Below, one piece after another: positions 34,301 through 44,000 of a DNA stretch of 64,000 nt. This stretch comes from Arthrobacter sp. PsM3 (lineage in GTDB: Bacteria > Actinomycetota > Actinomycetes > Actinomycetales > Micrococcaceae). The position numbers were made by a program, and so were the translations under genes. Position 1 is the first letter of the stretch. The number at the start of each line of letters is the position of its first letter. The stretch lies in contig NZ_JARUXE010000004.1 of NCBI RefSeq assembly GCF_030433895.1, forward strand, positions 62,001 to 126,000, read 5' to 3'. The notes under the pieces were generated by a model. It saw only the letters and a list, made by a program, of their open reading frames with translations. It did not search any database and was not told the origin of the DNA.

Positions 34301-35119
34301 ATGACCAATGACGCTCCCCGCCCGGTCTACTTCCTTTCGGACAGTACGGGCATCACCGCAGAAACGCTCGGCAACACCCTGCTGACGCAGTTCCCCGCGA
34401 ACGAATTTGACCGCATCACGATCCCCTTCATCACCACCGTCGACCAGGCACGGGCGGTCGTTAAGGTGATCGACAGTCTTGCGGCCACCGGTCTGCAGCC
34501 GATCGTCTTTTCCACGGCTGTGGGCAGCGACATCCGCCAGACGCTGGGCACCTGCAAGGGCATCATCGTGGACCTCATCGGGACCCACGTCGGCGTGCTG
34601 GAGAGCGCCCTGGGCACGCCGGCCAGCGGGGAACCGGGGCGGGCACATGGCCTGGGCAACGCCGCCCGCTACCAGTCCCGGATGGCCGCCGTCGAATACG
34701 CCATGGAGCACGACGACGGCCAGAGCCTCCGTGCGCTCGAAAAGGCCCAGGTGATCCTGGTGGCTCCGTCCCGATGCGGCAAGACGCCCACCACCATGTA
34801 TCTGGCCCTGCAGCACGGCATCTTCGCCGCCAACTTCCCGCTCGTCGACGAGGATTTTGAACGGGAGGGACTCCCCAAACCGCTGCGGCCGTTCGTTTCG
34901 AAGTGTTTCGGCCTCACCACCAATCCCCTGCGCCTGAGCCAGGTCCGCACCGAACGCCGCCGGGGCTCGCCCTACGCGTCGCTGCGGCAGTGCGGCTTCG
35001 AGCTGCGCAGCGCCGAGCGGCTGTACGTGTCCCACGGGATCCCGTACCTCAACTCGGCCAGCGTCTCCGTGGAAGAAATGGCCGCCACGATCCTGCAACG
35101 GATGAACCTCAAGCACTGA
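34301..35119 (+). CDS. ppsR: PEP synthase regulatory kinase/pyrophosphorylase (PpsR, DUF299)
   Basis: 272 aa from ATG 34301; GTG 34286 is an in-frame alternative. The N-terminus YFLSDSTGITAETLGNTLL and the P-loop APSRCGKTPTTMYLA (Lys161) define the family. These bifunctional enzymes use ADP to phosphorylate the active-site Thr of PEP synthase (or PPDK) and Pi to remove it. The target ppsA follows in the same direction, 152 bp downstream, with the cognate Thr-x-His motif, which strongly supports the assignment. Confidence 0.95.
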   Translation: MTNDAPRPVYFLSDSTGITAETLGNTLLTQFPANEFDRITIPFITTVDQARAVVKVIDSLAATGLQPIVFSTAVGSDIRQTLGTCKGIIVDLIGTHVGVLESALGTPASGEPGRAHGLGNAARYQSRMAAVEYAMEHDDGQSLRALEKAQVILVAPSRCGKTPTTMYLALQHGIFAANFPLVDEDFEREGLPKPLRPFVSKCFGLTTNPLRLSQVRTERRRGSPYASLRQCGFELRSAERLYVSHGIPYLNSASVSVEEMAATILQRMNLKH

Positions 35120-35271
35120 GGCGCCTCGTTCACAAGTGTTGCGTGGACCACATCATGTGGAAACACCGGCGTAGACCTGTCAGTGTGGACAGGACTCGCG
35201 CCCATTAACCGGCGAACGCCCCGCGCGGGGCGGTTATTCCGCATGCCACCATCTGCAAAGGAGCAGCAAAC

Positions 35272-37689
35272 ATGACGACAGACATCCTGTGGTTCTCAGA
35301 ACTCGGCCTCAAGGATCTGGATCGGGTGGGCGGTAAGAACGCCTCCCTTGGCGAGATGGTGCAGAATTTGACGTCTGCCGGCGTCCAGGTTCCGGACGGC
35401 TTCGCCACGACAGCAGACGCCTACCGCAGCTTCCTGGCCGACTCCGGCCTGGACCAGAGAATTGCCGACCGGCTGGTCGGCCTGGACACCGATGACGTGA
35501 CCGCCCTGGCCGCTGCGGGCCAGGAGATCCGCAAGCTGATGCGCGAGACGCCCTTCCTGCCGGATTTCGAGGCGCAGATCCGCGCCTCGTACCAGAAGCT
35601 GGTGGAAAAGCACGGCGGCTCCGAGGACCTCTCCTGGGCCGTCCGCTCCAGCGCGACCGCGGAAGACCTTCCCGATGCTTCCTTCGCCGGACAGCAGGAG
35701 ACCTTCCTGAACGTCCGCGGCATCGAGAACATCCTCGTGGCCATCAAGGATGTCTTCGCGTCCCTCTACAACGACCGGGCCATCGCCTACCGCGTGCACC
35801 ACAAGTTCGAGCACGCCGAGGTCGCACTCTCGGCGGGCGTCCAGCGCATGGTCCGTTCCGACGTCGGCGCCTCAGGCGTGATGTTCACGATGGACACGGA
35901 ATCCGGCTTCCAGAACGCCGTCTTCGTCACTTCCTCCTACGGCCTCGGCGAGGCCGTCGTCCAGGGCGCCGTCAACCCGGATGAGTTCTACGTCTACAAG
36001 CCGGCGCTCGAGGCCGGCCGTCCGGCCATCCTCAAGCGCGGACTGGGCGAGAAGGCCCTCCAGATGACGTACACGAGCAACCGCGAAATCGGCCACACGA
36101 TTGACTTCGTCCCCGTTGAGGCTTCGCTGCGGAACCGCTTCAGCCTCACCGACGACGACGTCGAGCAGCTGGCCCGGCACGCCGTCGCCATCGAAAACCA
36201 CTACGGACGCCCGATGGACATTGAGTGGGGCAAGGACGGGATCGACGGCGGCCTGTACATTCTGCAGGCCCGCCCCGAGACCGTGCAGTCCCGCCGAACC
36301 TCCGGCAGCCTCAGCCGTTTCCGCCTGAACGGCACCAGCCGGGTGCTCGTCGAAGGCCGCGCGATCGGCCAGCGCATCGGCGCCGGCAGCGTCCGCATCC
36401 TCACCGCGATCGACCAGATGGCCGCCTTCAAGACCGGCGACGTCCTCGTCGCGGACATGACAGACCCGGACTGGGAACCGATCATGAAGCGTGCCTCCGC
36501 CATCGTGACCAACCGCGGCGGACGCACCTGCCACGCGGCCATCATCGCCCGCGAACTGGGGATTCCCGCCGTCGTCGGCACCGGCGACGCCACGGATGTC
36601 CTCTCCGACGGACTCGAGGTGACCGTGTCCTGCGCCGACGGCGAGACCGGCGTCATCTACGAAGGACTCATCGACTTCAGCGTCGAGGAAACCGAGATCA
36701 CCCAGCTGCCCGAGGCCCCGGTCAAGGTCATGATGAACGTCGGCACGCCCGAGCAGGCCTTCACCTTCGCCCAGCTGCCCAACCACGGCGTGGGCCTGGC
36801 CCGGCTGGAATTCATCATCAACCGCCAGATCGGCATCCACCCCAAGGCGCTGCTGAACCTGGACGACCAGCCCGCGGAGGTCAAAGCGGAAATCCGCGAG
36901 CGGATCGCCGCCTATGACGGCCCGCGCGACTACTACATCAAGCGCCTGGCCGAAGGGGTGGCGACCATCGCCGCCGCGTTCGCGCCGGAACCGGTGATCG
37001 TGCGGATGTCCGACTTCAAGTCCAACGAGTACGCCAACCTCATCGGCGGACCCGCCTACGAGCCGCACGAAGAGAACCCGATGATCGGCTTCCGCGGCGC
37101 CTCGCGGTACCTGGAGCCGTCCTTCCGTGACTGCTTCGATCTGGAGTGCGAGGCCCTGTCCTTCGTCCGCAACGAGATGGGCCTGACCAACGTCAAGCTC
37201 ATGATCCCGTTCGTGCGGACCGTGGACGAGGCCAGCGGCGTCATCGACCTGCTTGCGGAAAACGGCCTGCGCCGCGGCGAAAACGGCCTCGAGGTCATCA
37301 TGATGTGCGAGCTGCCGTCCAACGCGCTGCTGGCCGACGAGTTCCTGGATTACTTCGACGGATTCTCTATCGGCTCCAACGACATGACCCAGCTGACCCT
37401 GGGCCTGGACCGCGACTCCGCCATCGTCGCCGGCAGCTTCGACGAGCGAAACCTCGCCGTCAAGAAGCTCCTGAGCATGGCAATCAAGGCGTGCAAGGCG
37501 CGCGGCAAGTACGTGGGCATCTGCGGCCAGGGTCCCAGCGACCACCCGGACTTCGCCGAGTGGCTGGTCGACGAAGGCATCGATTCCGTCTCGCTGAACC
37601 CCGACACCGTGGTGGACACCTGGCTCCGGCTCGCCGGCGCGGCGGCCGCCACGGCCGCCACGGCCGCCGCCGGCGTCGCGGCGGGCTAA
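35272..37689 (+). CDS. ppsA: Phosphoenolpyruvate synthase
   Basis: 805 aa. It makes PEP, AMP and Pi from pyruvate, ATP and water. The N-terminal ATP-grasp domain has [11 protein letters not shown] and [22 protein letters not shown]. The central phosphohistidine domain reads [21 protein letters not shown] with His421 and regulatory Thr419, the numbering of the E. coli enzyme. The C-terminal TIM-barrel includes [18 protein letters not shown] and the catalytic Cys751 in ICGQGPSD. An Ala-rich tail ([13 protein letters not shown]) is extra. GGAGCAG precedes the ATG. The leader contains a 16-bp palindrome at 35217-35232. Activity is likely switched by the upstream PpsR. Confidence 0.98.
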   Translation: MTTDILWFSELGLKDLDRVGGKNASLGEMVQNLTSAGVQVPDGFATTADAYRSFLADSGLDQRIADRLVGLDTDDVTALAAAGQEIRKLMRETPFLPDFEAQIRASYQKLVEKHGGSEDLSWAVRSSATAEDLPDASFAGQQETFLNVRGIENILVAIKDVFASLYNDRAIAYRVHHKFEHAEVALSAGVQRMVRSDVGASGVMFTMDTESGFQNAVFVTSSYGLGEAVVQGAVNPDEFYVYKPALEAGRPAILKRGLGEKALQMTYTSNREIGHTIDFVPVEASLRNRFSLTDDDVEQLARHAVAIENHYGRPMDIEWGKDGIDGGLYILQARPETVQSRRTSGSLSRFRLNGTSRVLVEGRAIGQRIGAGSVRILTAIDQMAAFKTGDVLVADMTDPDWEPIMKRASAIVTNRGGRTCHAAIIARELGIPAVVGTGDATDVLSDGLEVTVSCADGETGVIYEGLIDFSVEETEITQLPEAPVKVMMNVGTPEQAFTFAQLPNHGVGLARLEFIINRQIGIHPKALLNLDDQPAEVKAEIRERIAAYDGPRDYYIKRLAEGVATIAAAFAPEPVIVRMSDFKSNEYANLIGGPAYEPHEENPMIGFRGASRYLEPSFRDCFDLECEALSFVRNEMGLTNVKLMIPFVRTVDEASGVIDLLAENGLRRGENGLEVIMMCELPSNALLADEFLDYFDGFSIGSNDMTQLTLGLDRDSAIVAGSFDERNLAVKKLLSMAIKACKARGKYVGICGQGPSDHPDFAEWLVDEGIDSVSLNPDTVVDTWLRLAGAAAATAATAAAGVAAG

Positions 37690-37701
37690 CGCTCCTGTGC
37701 C

Positions 37702-37739
37702 GTAGCCGCGGGACAGGTTCGCGCCTGTCCCGCGGCTAC
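37702..37739. terminator. Hairpin between ppsA and the DUF1003 gene
   Basis: Perfect 16-bp arms at 37702-37717 and 37724-37739 with a 6-nt loop. It probably ends ppsA transcription, but it lies only 8 bp before the next ATG, so it could also affect initiation there. Confidence 0.7.
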
Positions 37740-37747
37740 CCTGAGTC

Positions 37748-38164
37748 ATGACCGATCAACAGAAGACCTGGCATGAAGCACACACCGCTTCCCTCAGCAC
37801 CGGCCAGCGCGCCGCCGACCTCATGCGGAACGGAATGGGAAGCTGGCCCTTCGTGGGAGGCTTCATCGGTTTCATGTTGATCTGGGCCGCCATCAACACC
37901 CTGGCCCTGGCCACCAATTCCTGGGACCCCTACCCGTACATCCTGCTGAACCTGCTGTTGTCGATGCTGGCCGGGCTGCAGGGCGCCATCCTTCTCATCG
38001 CCGCCAAACGGCAGGACGCCATCGCCGCGGCGATGGCGCAGCACGACTACGACACGAATGTGAAGGCCAAGGAAGAGATCGAACTCCTGATGGCCATCAA
38101 CAGCCAGCAGCTCGAAATCCTTCAGGAACTCAAAGAGCTGGCGACGTCGAGGGCCCTGAGCTAG
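37748..38164 (+). CDS. DUF1003 membrane protein
   Basis: 138 aa. Two membrane helices, WPFVGGFIGFMLIWAAINTLAL and PYPYILLNLLLSMLAGLQGAILLIA, are joined by the conserved SWDPYPYILLN stretch and followed by AKRQDAIAAAMAQHDYDTN. A C-terminal coiled coil (AKEEIELLMAINSQQLEILQELKEL) completes the family pattern. Function of DUF1003 is not established. It has no operon partner. Confidence 0.92.
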   Translation: MTDQQKTWHEAHTASLSTGQRAADLMRNGMGSWPFVGGFIGFMLIWAAINTLALATNSWDPYPYILLNLLLSMLAGLQGAILLIAAKRQDAIAAAMAQHDYDTNVKAKEEIELLMAINSQQLEILQELKELATSRALS

Positions 38165-38596
38165 AAGCACCGTCGCCGGCACTGGACGGCTGCACAACAC
38201 CGGGCCGGTCTTGCCGTCGGATGGTCCATTGAGCCGGGTCACCGGCACGCGGTTAGCTGAGTTCCATCAGCGTTCCGCACCAATGACGTTCAGGACACAT
38301 CGTGACTTTGCAGCAAGATCGGGCCAATGGAGCCCCCGGCCTTTGGCCCGGCGCACGGACCGTCGGCCGCCCCCAGGACACACTTGCCGAGGCGCCGTGC
38401 CCGGACGACTGCCACTTCTGCTCGGGTCCTGAAACGGACTGACGCCGGGCCGCCCGGCGCCGGCTTCCCGAGCCGGCTTCCGCGCCGGGAACGCTTTTCA
38501 CGGCCCGGGAGAAATCGCCGGTATACTCAGGGGGACTCCCCGCAGCCGGAAACGGCCGCGGGCAGCCATGGCCGCCGCTGGTGAAGGGAGTGTTCC
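38165..38596. other. Leader region before the copper-like cluster
   Basis: 432 bp without a credible gene. A TATACT hexamer at 38521-38526 is a possible -10 element 71 bp before the next start. I find no recognisable riboswitch or operator. Confidence 0.45.
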
Positions 38597-39226
38597 GTGC
38601 GCACAGCCGCGAGGTCACCCTTCCACGCCCTGCGCGCGGCCATGGTGGCAATCACCGCCCTGTCCCTGGCAGCCGGCGCCCACACCCTGGCCGGCGGACA
38701 GCTGCCCACCCCCGGCATCCTGCTGGCACTGCTGGCACTGACCGGGCTGGCCTCCACCACCGCGACCCGGCTGAGGCTCAACCTCCCCGCCATGGCCGGG
38801 CTGCTGGGCACCGGACAACTGGTGCTGCACGAGGCCTTCACCGCCTTCAGCGGACCGTCCCCCGCCGGCTCCACCTCCGGAGCGCAGGGCGGACTCCGGC
38901 ACCACCTCACGGCGGTTCCCCTCCCCGCCAACGTTGACAACCACCTCACGGGCTCGGGTCTGGACACCCAACTTTCGCTGCTGATGCTGGCCGGCCACAC
39001 ACTCGCAACGCTCCTCTGCGCCCTGCTCCTCGCCAAGGGCGAGGCGGCCCTGTGGTCCCTCGCGGCCTGGCTCCGCCCCCTGTTCCGGCTCCCCGCTCCC
39101 GTGACGCCCGGCGCCGTCGTGGCACCGGCAGCCGCCGGCTGGCGCACCGAGTCCGCGCCGCTGCCGTGGCGGAACCTCCGGCGAGATTGCCGCCGCGGGC
39201 CTCCGGCCGCCGTCGTCTGCTCCTGA
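38597..39226 (+). CDS. Membrane protein of the YcnI cluster
   Basis: 209 aa from GTG 38597 (AAGGGAG upstream). Four or five hydrophobic helices are visible: ALRAAMVAITALSLAAGAHTLAGG, ILLALLALTGLASTTATRL, MAGLLGTGQLVLHEAF and LSLLMLAGHTLATLLCALLLA. Several His residues lie near helix ends (GAHTL, VLHEAF, GLRHHL, AGHTL), which would suit metal handling. Family not recognised; upstream neighbours of YcnI in actinobacteria are commonly such proteins. Role is inferred from context only. Confidence 0.72.
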   Translation: MRTAARSPFHALRAAMVAITALSLAAGAHTLAGGQLPTPGILLALLALTGLASTTATRLRLNLPAMAGLLGTGQLVLHEAFTAFSGPSPAGSTSGAQGGLRHHLTAVPLPANVDNHLTGSGLDTQLSLLMLAGHTLATLLCALLLAKGEAALWSLAAWLRPLFRLPAPVTPGAVVAPAAAGWRTESAPLPWRNLRRDCRRGPPAAVVCS

Positions 39227-39349
39227 CTCTTTCCCGGCCGCGGCCGCGTCTGTCTCCTGCCTCCCGGAAAATCGGCATCCCCGCCCCGCCACCCCCCCCA
39301 TTTTTGTGTTCCTGCCGCTGAGCAGCAGCACGCCTGAAAGGCAACCCCT

Positions 39350-40141
39350 GTGAAGACTTCACCCCTCCCCGTCCTGCGCCGCACCCTCACTGCCACAGCT
39401 GTGGCCGGCGGAACCGCCGCCCTGATGCTCGCCGGCATTTCCGGCGCCTCGGCGCACGTCGGCGTCACCCCGGATAAGACCACTGCCAACTCCTATGCCC
39501 TGCTGACTTTCGGAATCCCGCACGGCTGCGAGGAATCCGGGACCACCAAGGTAACCATCACCCTGCCTGCCGAACTCAACGATGCGCAGCCCACGGTCAA
39601 CCCGAACTGGACCGCCGCAAAGGTCACAGAACAGCTGGCCGAGCCGAAGAAACTCCCCGACGGCAGCTCCATCACCAAGCGGACCAGCCAGATCGTCTAC
39701 ACCGCCAAGGCACCTCTGGAACCCGCCCTGAGGGATGCCCTGGTGCTCTCGGTGAAACTGCCCGACATTGCGGGGAAGACCCTGTACTTCCCGACGCTGC
39801 AGAACTGCGAGGTCGGCCAGACCGACTGGTCGCAGCTCCCCGCCGAAGGACAGGATCCGCACTCGCTCAAGGCTCCGGCCCCGTCAGTCACGGTCACCGC
39901 CGCCGCGGCCGACGCTGCCGCCGACGGACACAGCGCCCACGCCGCCAGCGCTTCGGACCCGGCAGCTGAGACGGTCCAGGCCGCTGCAGTGAACGACGGC
40001 GGTGCCCAGGCCCGCAGCTGGGCGGGACTGGTGGCTGGGGTCGGCGGCCTGGCGCTCGGCGGCCTCGCGCTGGCCCGCAGCCGGGGCAGCCAGCCGCGAC
40101 CGGTCCGCGTGCCAGCACCCGGCTCCGCGCCCAAGGAGTAG
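39350..40141 (+). CDS. ycnI: YcnI-family (DUF1775) copper-associated exported protein
   Basis: 263 aa from GTG 39350. A signal peptide (AVAGGTAALMLAGISGASA) ends just before His36, so the mature protein starts HVGVTPDKTTA, and an N-terminal His plus Trp in NPNWT form the copper site of the family. The middle is the DUF1775 beta domain; then a His-containing spacer, a single helix (AGLVAGVGGLALGGLALA) and a basic anchor. YcnI proteins take part in copper homeostasis at the outer membrane face. It is the middle gene of a three-gene plus-strand cluster. Confidence 0.92.
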   Translation: MKTSPLPVLRRTLTATAVAGGTAALMLAGISGASAHVGVTPDKTTANSYALLTFGIPHGCEESGTTKVTITLPAELNDAQPTVNPNWTAAKVTEQLAEPKKLPDGSSITKRTSQIVYTAKAPLEPALRDALVLSVKLPDIAGKTLYFPTLQNCEVGQTDWSQLPAEGQDPHSLKAPAPSVTVTAAAADAAADGHSAHAASASDPAAETVQAAAVNDGGAQARSWAGLVAGVGGLALGGLALARSRGSQPRPVRVPAPGSAPKE

Positions 40142-40242
40142 CTGACCTCGATTGATGCCCGGAAATCACAATCCGGGCATCAATCGGGCGCCGCCGTCGT
40201 GGCGTCGTTGACTCAGGCCGCGCAGGGCATGAAGGTGGTGCC

Positions 40243-40890
40243 ATGACGGCTCAGCGAACCAAGAACAAACTGCTACTCACGACGACGATGACGGCCGCGG
40301 CAGCGTTCCTCCTCGCCGGCTGCGGCGCCGGCACGCCGCAGTCCCAGACGTCCAGCGCCCCGGCGTCCTCCCCCACAAGCTCCGCGAGCCAGCCCGCCGC
40401 CTCCGGCACGGCGACGGCCACGACCGCCAGCTCCCCGGCCGCCGCTCCGGCGGTGTCCACGCCGGCCGGCCCCGGATTGTGCAAGGCCTCCGGACTGACG
40501 GGCACGATCGATTCCACCGGCGGCGGCGCGGCCGGCAGCATCTACATGACGCTGATCCTTACGAACTCCGGCGCCGAGCCGTGCCTGTTGAAGGGCTTCC
40601 CCGGCGTCTCCCTCACCGCTGATGCCAACGGCGACCCGATCGGCGCCGCGGCGGTCCGCGACGAAACCACCCCGATTGCCGACGTCCTGCTCGCCCCGGG
40701 GCAGGCCGGTGCCGCGACGCTGCGCTACAGCCAGGCAGCCAATCACCCGGACTGCATGATGGCCCCGGCCGCCGGCTTCCGCGTCTACCCTCCCGAGGAC
40801 ACCGCCTCGCTGTTCATCGCCCAGCCCAGGGATGCCTGCAGCGACACCGGCACGCAACTGCTCACCATTGGCGCCTTCCAGGCCAAGTAA
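40243..40890 (+). CDS. DUF4232 lipoprotein
   Basis: 215 aa. The N-terminus LLTTTMTAAAAFLLAGCGAG has a lipobox, with Cys27 as lipidation site. A Ser/Ala/Thr/Pro spacer (30-75) precedes the DUF4232 beta domain, CKASGLTGTIDSTGGGAAGSIYMTLILTNSGAEPCLLKGFPGVSL and on, cut by conserved Cys. The function of DUF4232 is unknown; it is common in actinobacterial envelopes. It may be co-transcribed with ycnI, 101 bp upstream. Confidence 0.9.
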   Translation: MTAQRTKNKLLLTTTMTAAAAFLLAGCGAGTPQSQTSSAPASSPTSSASQPAASGTATATTASSPAAAPAVSTPAGPGLCKASGLTGTIDSTGGGAAGSIYMTLILTNSGAEPCLLKGFPGVSLTADANGDPIGAAAVRDETTPIADVLLAPGQAGAATLRYSQAANHPDCMMAPAAGFRVYPPEDTASLFIAQPRDACSDTGTQLLTIGAFQAK

Positions 40891-40892
40891 CC

Positions 40893-40972
40893 CCGCAGGC
40901 GCCGAGGTGTCACTTCGCGCCCTTTGCCTCCGGCACATGGGCGCAAAGTCTCACCTCGCGGGGGTGATACCG
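40893..40972. repeat. Intergenic palindromic repeat, copy B
   Basis: GCCGAGGTG and the complementary CTCACCTCG lie at opposite ends, with CTTCGCGCCC and GGGCGCAAAG as inner arms. It starts 2 bases after the lipoprotein stop, just as copy A (11282-11344) follows a stop codon. Confidence 0.7.
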
Positions 40973-41024
40973 CCCGGATCAGCGGCCGCCGTTTGCTGTC
41001 GCCGGCTTAAGGCATGATGGAGGA

Positions 41025-44000
41025 ATGAAGGGGCAGGAGCTCGCCGGCGGGACACTCGCGGCCGACGCCATGGACCGGTTCAGCCGGCCGACCCGGGACT
41101 GGTTCCTGGGTGCATTCGCTGCGCCCACCCCCGCCCAGAACGGCGCCTGGAACGCGATTTCCTCCGGCGCGCACGCGCTCGTCGTCGCCCCCACCGGCTC
41201 CGGCAAAACCCTCGCGGCCTTCCTCTGGGCCCTGGACCGGCTGCTCGTCTCCGCCCCCGCCGAACCCGAGGGGCTCCCCGGCCTGGACGCCATGAAAGGC
41301 GCCCGGCGGAAGGCACCCAAACGCAAGACCCGGGTGCTCTACATTTCCCCGCTCAAGGCGCTGGGCGTCGACGTCGAACGCAACCTCCGCGCCCCGCTGA
41401 TCGGGATCACCCAGACCGCCAAACGCCTCGACCTGCCCGCACCGCTGATCACCGTGGGCGTCCGCTCCGGTGACACCCCGGCGTCGGACCGCCGCTCGCT
41501 GCTGAGCAACCCGCCGGACATCCTGATCACCACACCCGAATCCCTCTTCCTCATGCTCACGTCCAAGGCGCGGGAAACGCTGAGCGAGGTTGACACCATC
41601 ATCGTGGATGAGGTCCACGCCGTCGCGGGCACCAAACGCGGCGCCCACCTGGCCGTGTCCCTGGAACGCCTCGACGCCCTGCTCCCGAAACCCGCCCAGC
41701 GGATCGGGCTCTCGGCCACCGTCGAGCCGAAGGAGCTGGTGGCGCAGTTCCTGGCCGGCTCCGCACCGGTGGAAATCGTGGCCCCGCCCTCGAAGAAGAC
41801 CTGGGACCTGACGGTCTCTGTCCCGGTGGAGGACATGTCCGACCTGCAGGGCGCCGCCGGCGCGTTCGACTCCGGACCCGCATCCGGGCTGCAGCCGCAG
41901 GCATCGATCTGGCCGCACGTGGAGGAGAAGATCGTGGACCTGGTGCTGGCCAACCAGTCCACGATTGTGTTCGCCAATTCCCGCCGGCTCGCCGAACGTC
42001 TGACCGCCCGGCTCAACGAGATCTATGCCGAGCGGCAGCTGATGGCCGCAGGCGGCGGCTGGGGCGAGTCTGGCACCGGGGCGCCGGACTTCGAGCCGGC
42101 GAGTGCGGGGGCACCGGCGGGCGGCGCCCCCGCGCTGCCCACCTCCACCGCGACACCGGCGCACATGATGGCCCAGGCCGGCAGCACCGCCGGCGCCGAC
42201 CCGGTCCTGGCCCGCGCCCACCACGGCTCGGTCTCCAAGGACCAGCGGGCCCTGATCGAGGATGACCTGAAATCCGGACGGCTGCGCTGCGTCGTGGCCA
42301 CGTCCTCGCTGGAACTCGGCATCGATATGGGCGCCGTGGACCTCGTGGTGCAGGTGGAATCCCCGCCCTCGGTGGCCAGCGGGCTGCAGCGGGTGGGCCG
42401 TGCCGGCCACCAGGTCGGCGAGATTTCCCAGGGTGTGCTGTTCCCGAAGCACCGCGCGGATCTGGTGCACACCGCCATCACGGTGGAACGGATGCTCGCC
42501 GGCAAAATCGAACGCCTCTACGTGCCCGCGAACCCACTGGACATCCTTGCGCAGCAGACCGTTGCGGCCACGGCGCTGGGCGCCATCGATGTGGAGGAAT
42601 GGTTCTCGACCGTGCGGCGGTCTGCGCCGTTCGCTTCGCTCCCCCGTTCCGCTTTCGAGGCCACCCTGGATCTGCTGGCCGGCCGCTATCCCTCGGACGA
42701 GTTCGCCGAACTGCGGCCCCGGATCATCTGGGACCGGAATGCCGGCACCATCGAGGGGCGCCCCGGCGCGCAGCGGCTGGCCGTCACCTCCGGCGGCACC
42801 ATCCCGGACCGCGGACTGTTTGGCGTCTACATCATCGGCACAGAGACGGAAGGGACCGGTTCCTCCGGAGCCGCTGGCTCGGCCAGCGGCGACGGCAGGG
42901 CGGCCAGCCCGGCCGCGGCCGCGGCGAAGGGCGGCCGCCGGGTGGGCGAGCTCGACGAGGAAATGGTCTACGAATCCCGGGTCGGCGACGTGTTCGCCCT
43001 CGGCGCCACCAGCTGGAAGATCGAGGACATCACCCACGACCGGGTCCTGGTCACCCCCGCCTTCGGCCAGCCGGGCAAGCTCCCGTTCTGGAAGGGCGAC
43101 TCCCTGGGCCGGCCGGTGGACCTGGGCCGCGCCCTGGGCGCGTTCGTACGCGAACTCTCCGCGTCCGACGTCGGCCCGGCGATGGAACGCTGCAAGGCCA
43201 GCGGCCTGGACGATTTCGCCGCCAACAACCTCATCCAGTACCTCGCCGAGCAGAAGCTGGCCACCGAGGTGGTCCCCAGCGACACCACCCTGGTGGTGGA
43301 GCGCTTCCACGACGAACTTGGCGACTGGCGGGTGGTGCTGCACAGCCCGTTCGGCATGCCGGTGCACGCGCCGTGGGCTCTCGCCGTCGGGCAGCGGCTG
43401 CATCAGCGCTATGGGCTGGACGGCTCCGCGATGGCCGCCGACGACGGCATCGTGCTGCGCGTGCCCATGATGGAGGACGAGCCGCCCGGGGCCGAGCTGT
43501 TCCTGTTCGATCCGGAGGAACTCGAACAGATCGTGACGGCGGAGGTCGGCGGCAGCGCGCTGTTCGCCTCGCGTTTCCGTGAGTGCGCCGCCCGGGCCCT
43601 GCTGCTGCCGCGGCAGACCCCCGGCAAACGGCAGCCGCTCTGGCAGCAGCGCCAGCGCTCCGCCCAGCTGCTGGACGTCGCCCGGAAGTACCCCACTTTC
43701 CCGATCATCCTCGAGACCGTCCGCGAATGCCTGCAGGATGTCTACGACCTTCCGGCCCTCAAGGACATCGCCGCGTCCATCGAACGCCGCGAGCTGCGGA
43801 TTCTGCAGACCACCACCCAGCAGCCCTCGCCCTTCGCCAAGTCGCTGCTCTTTGGCTACGCCGCGCAGTTCCTCTACGAGGGCGATTCCCCCCTGGCCGA
43901 GCGCCGGGCCGCCGCGCTGGCGCTGGATTCGACCCTGCTCAACGAACTCCTGGGCCGGGTCGAGCTGCGCGAACTGCTCGATGCGAAAGTCATTGACGCC

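Noticed and set aside
35872..37749. 625-aa minus-strand frame opposite ppsA
   Set aside because: Antisense shadow of a full-length enzyme with all motifs present.
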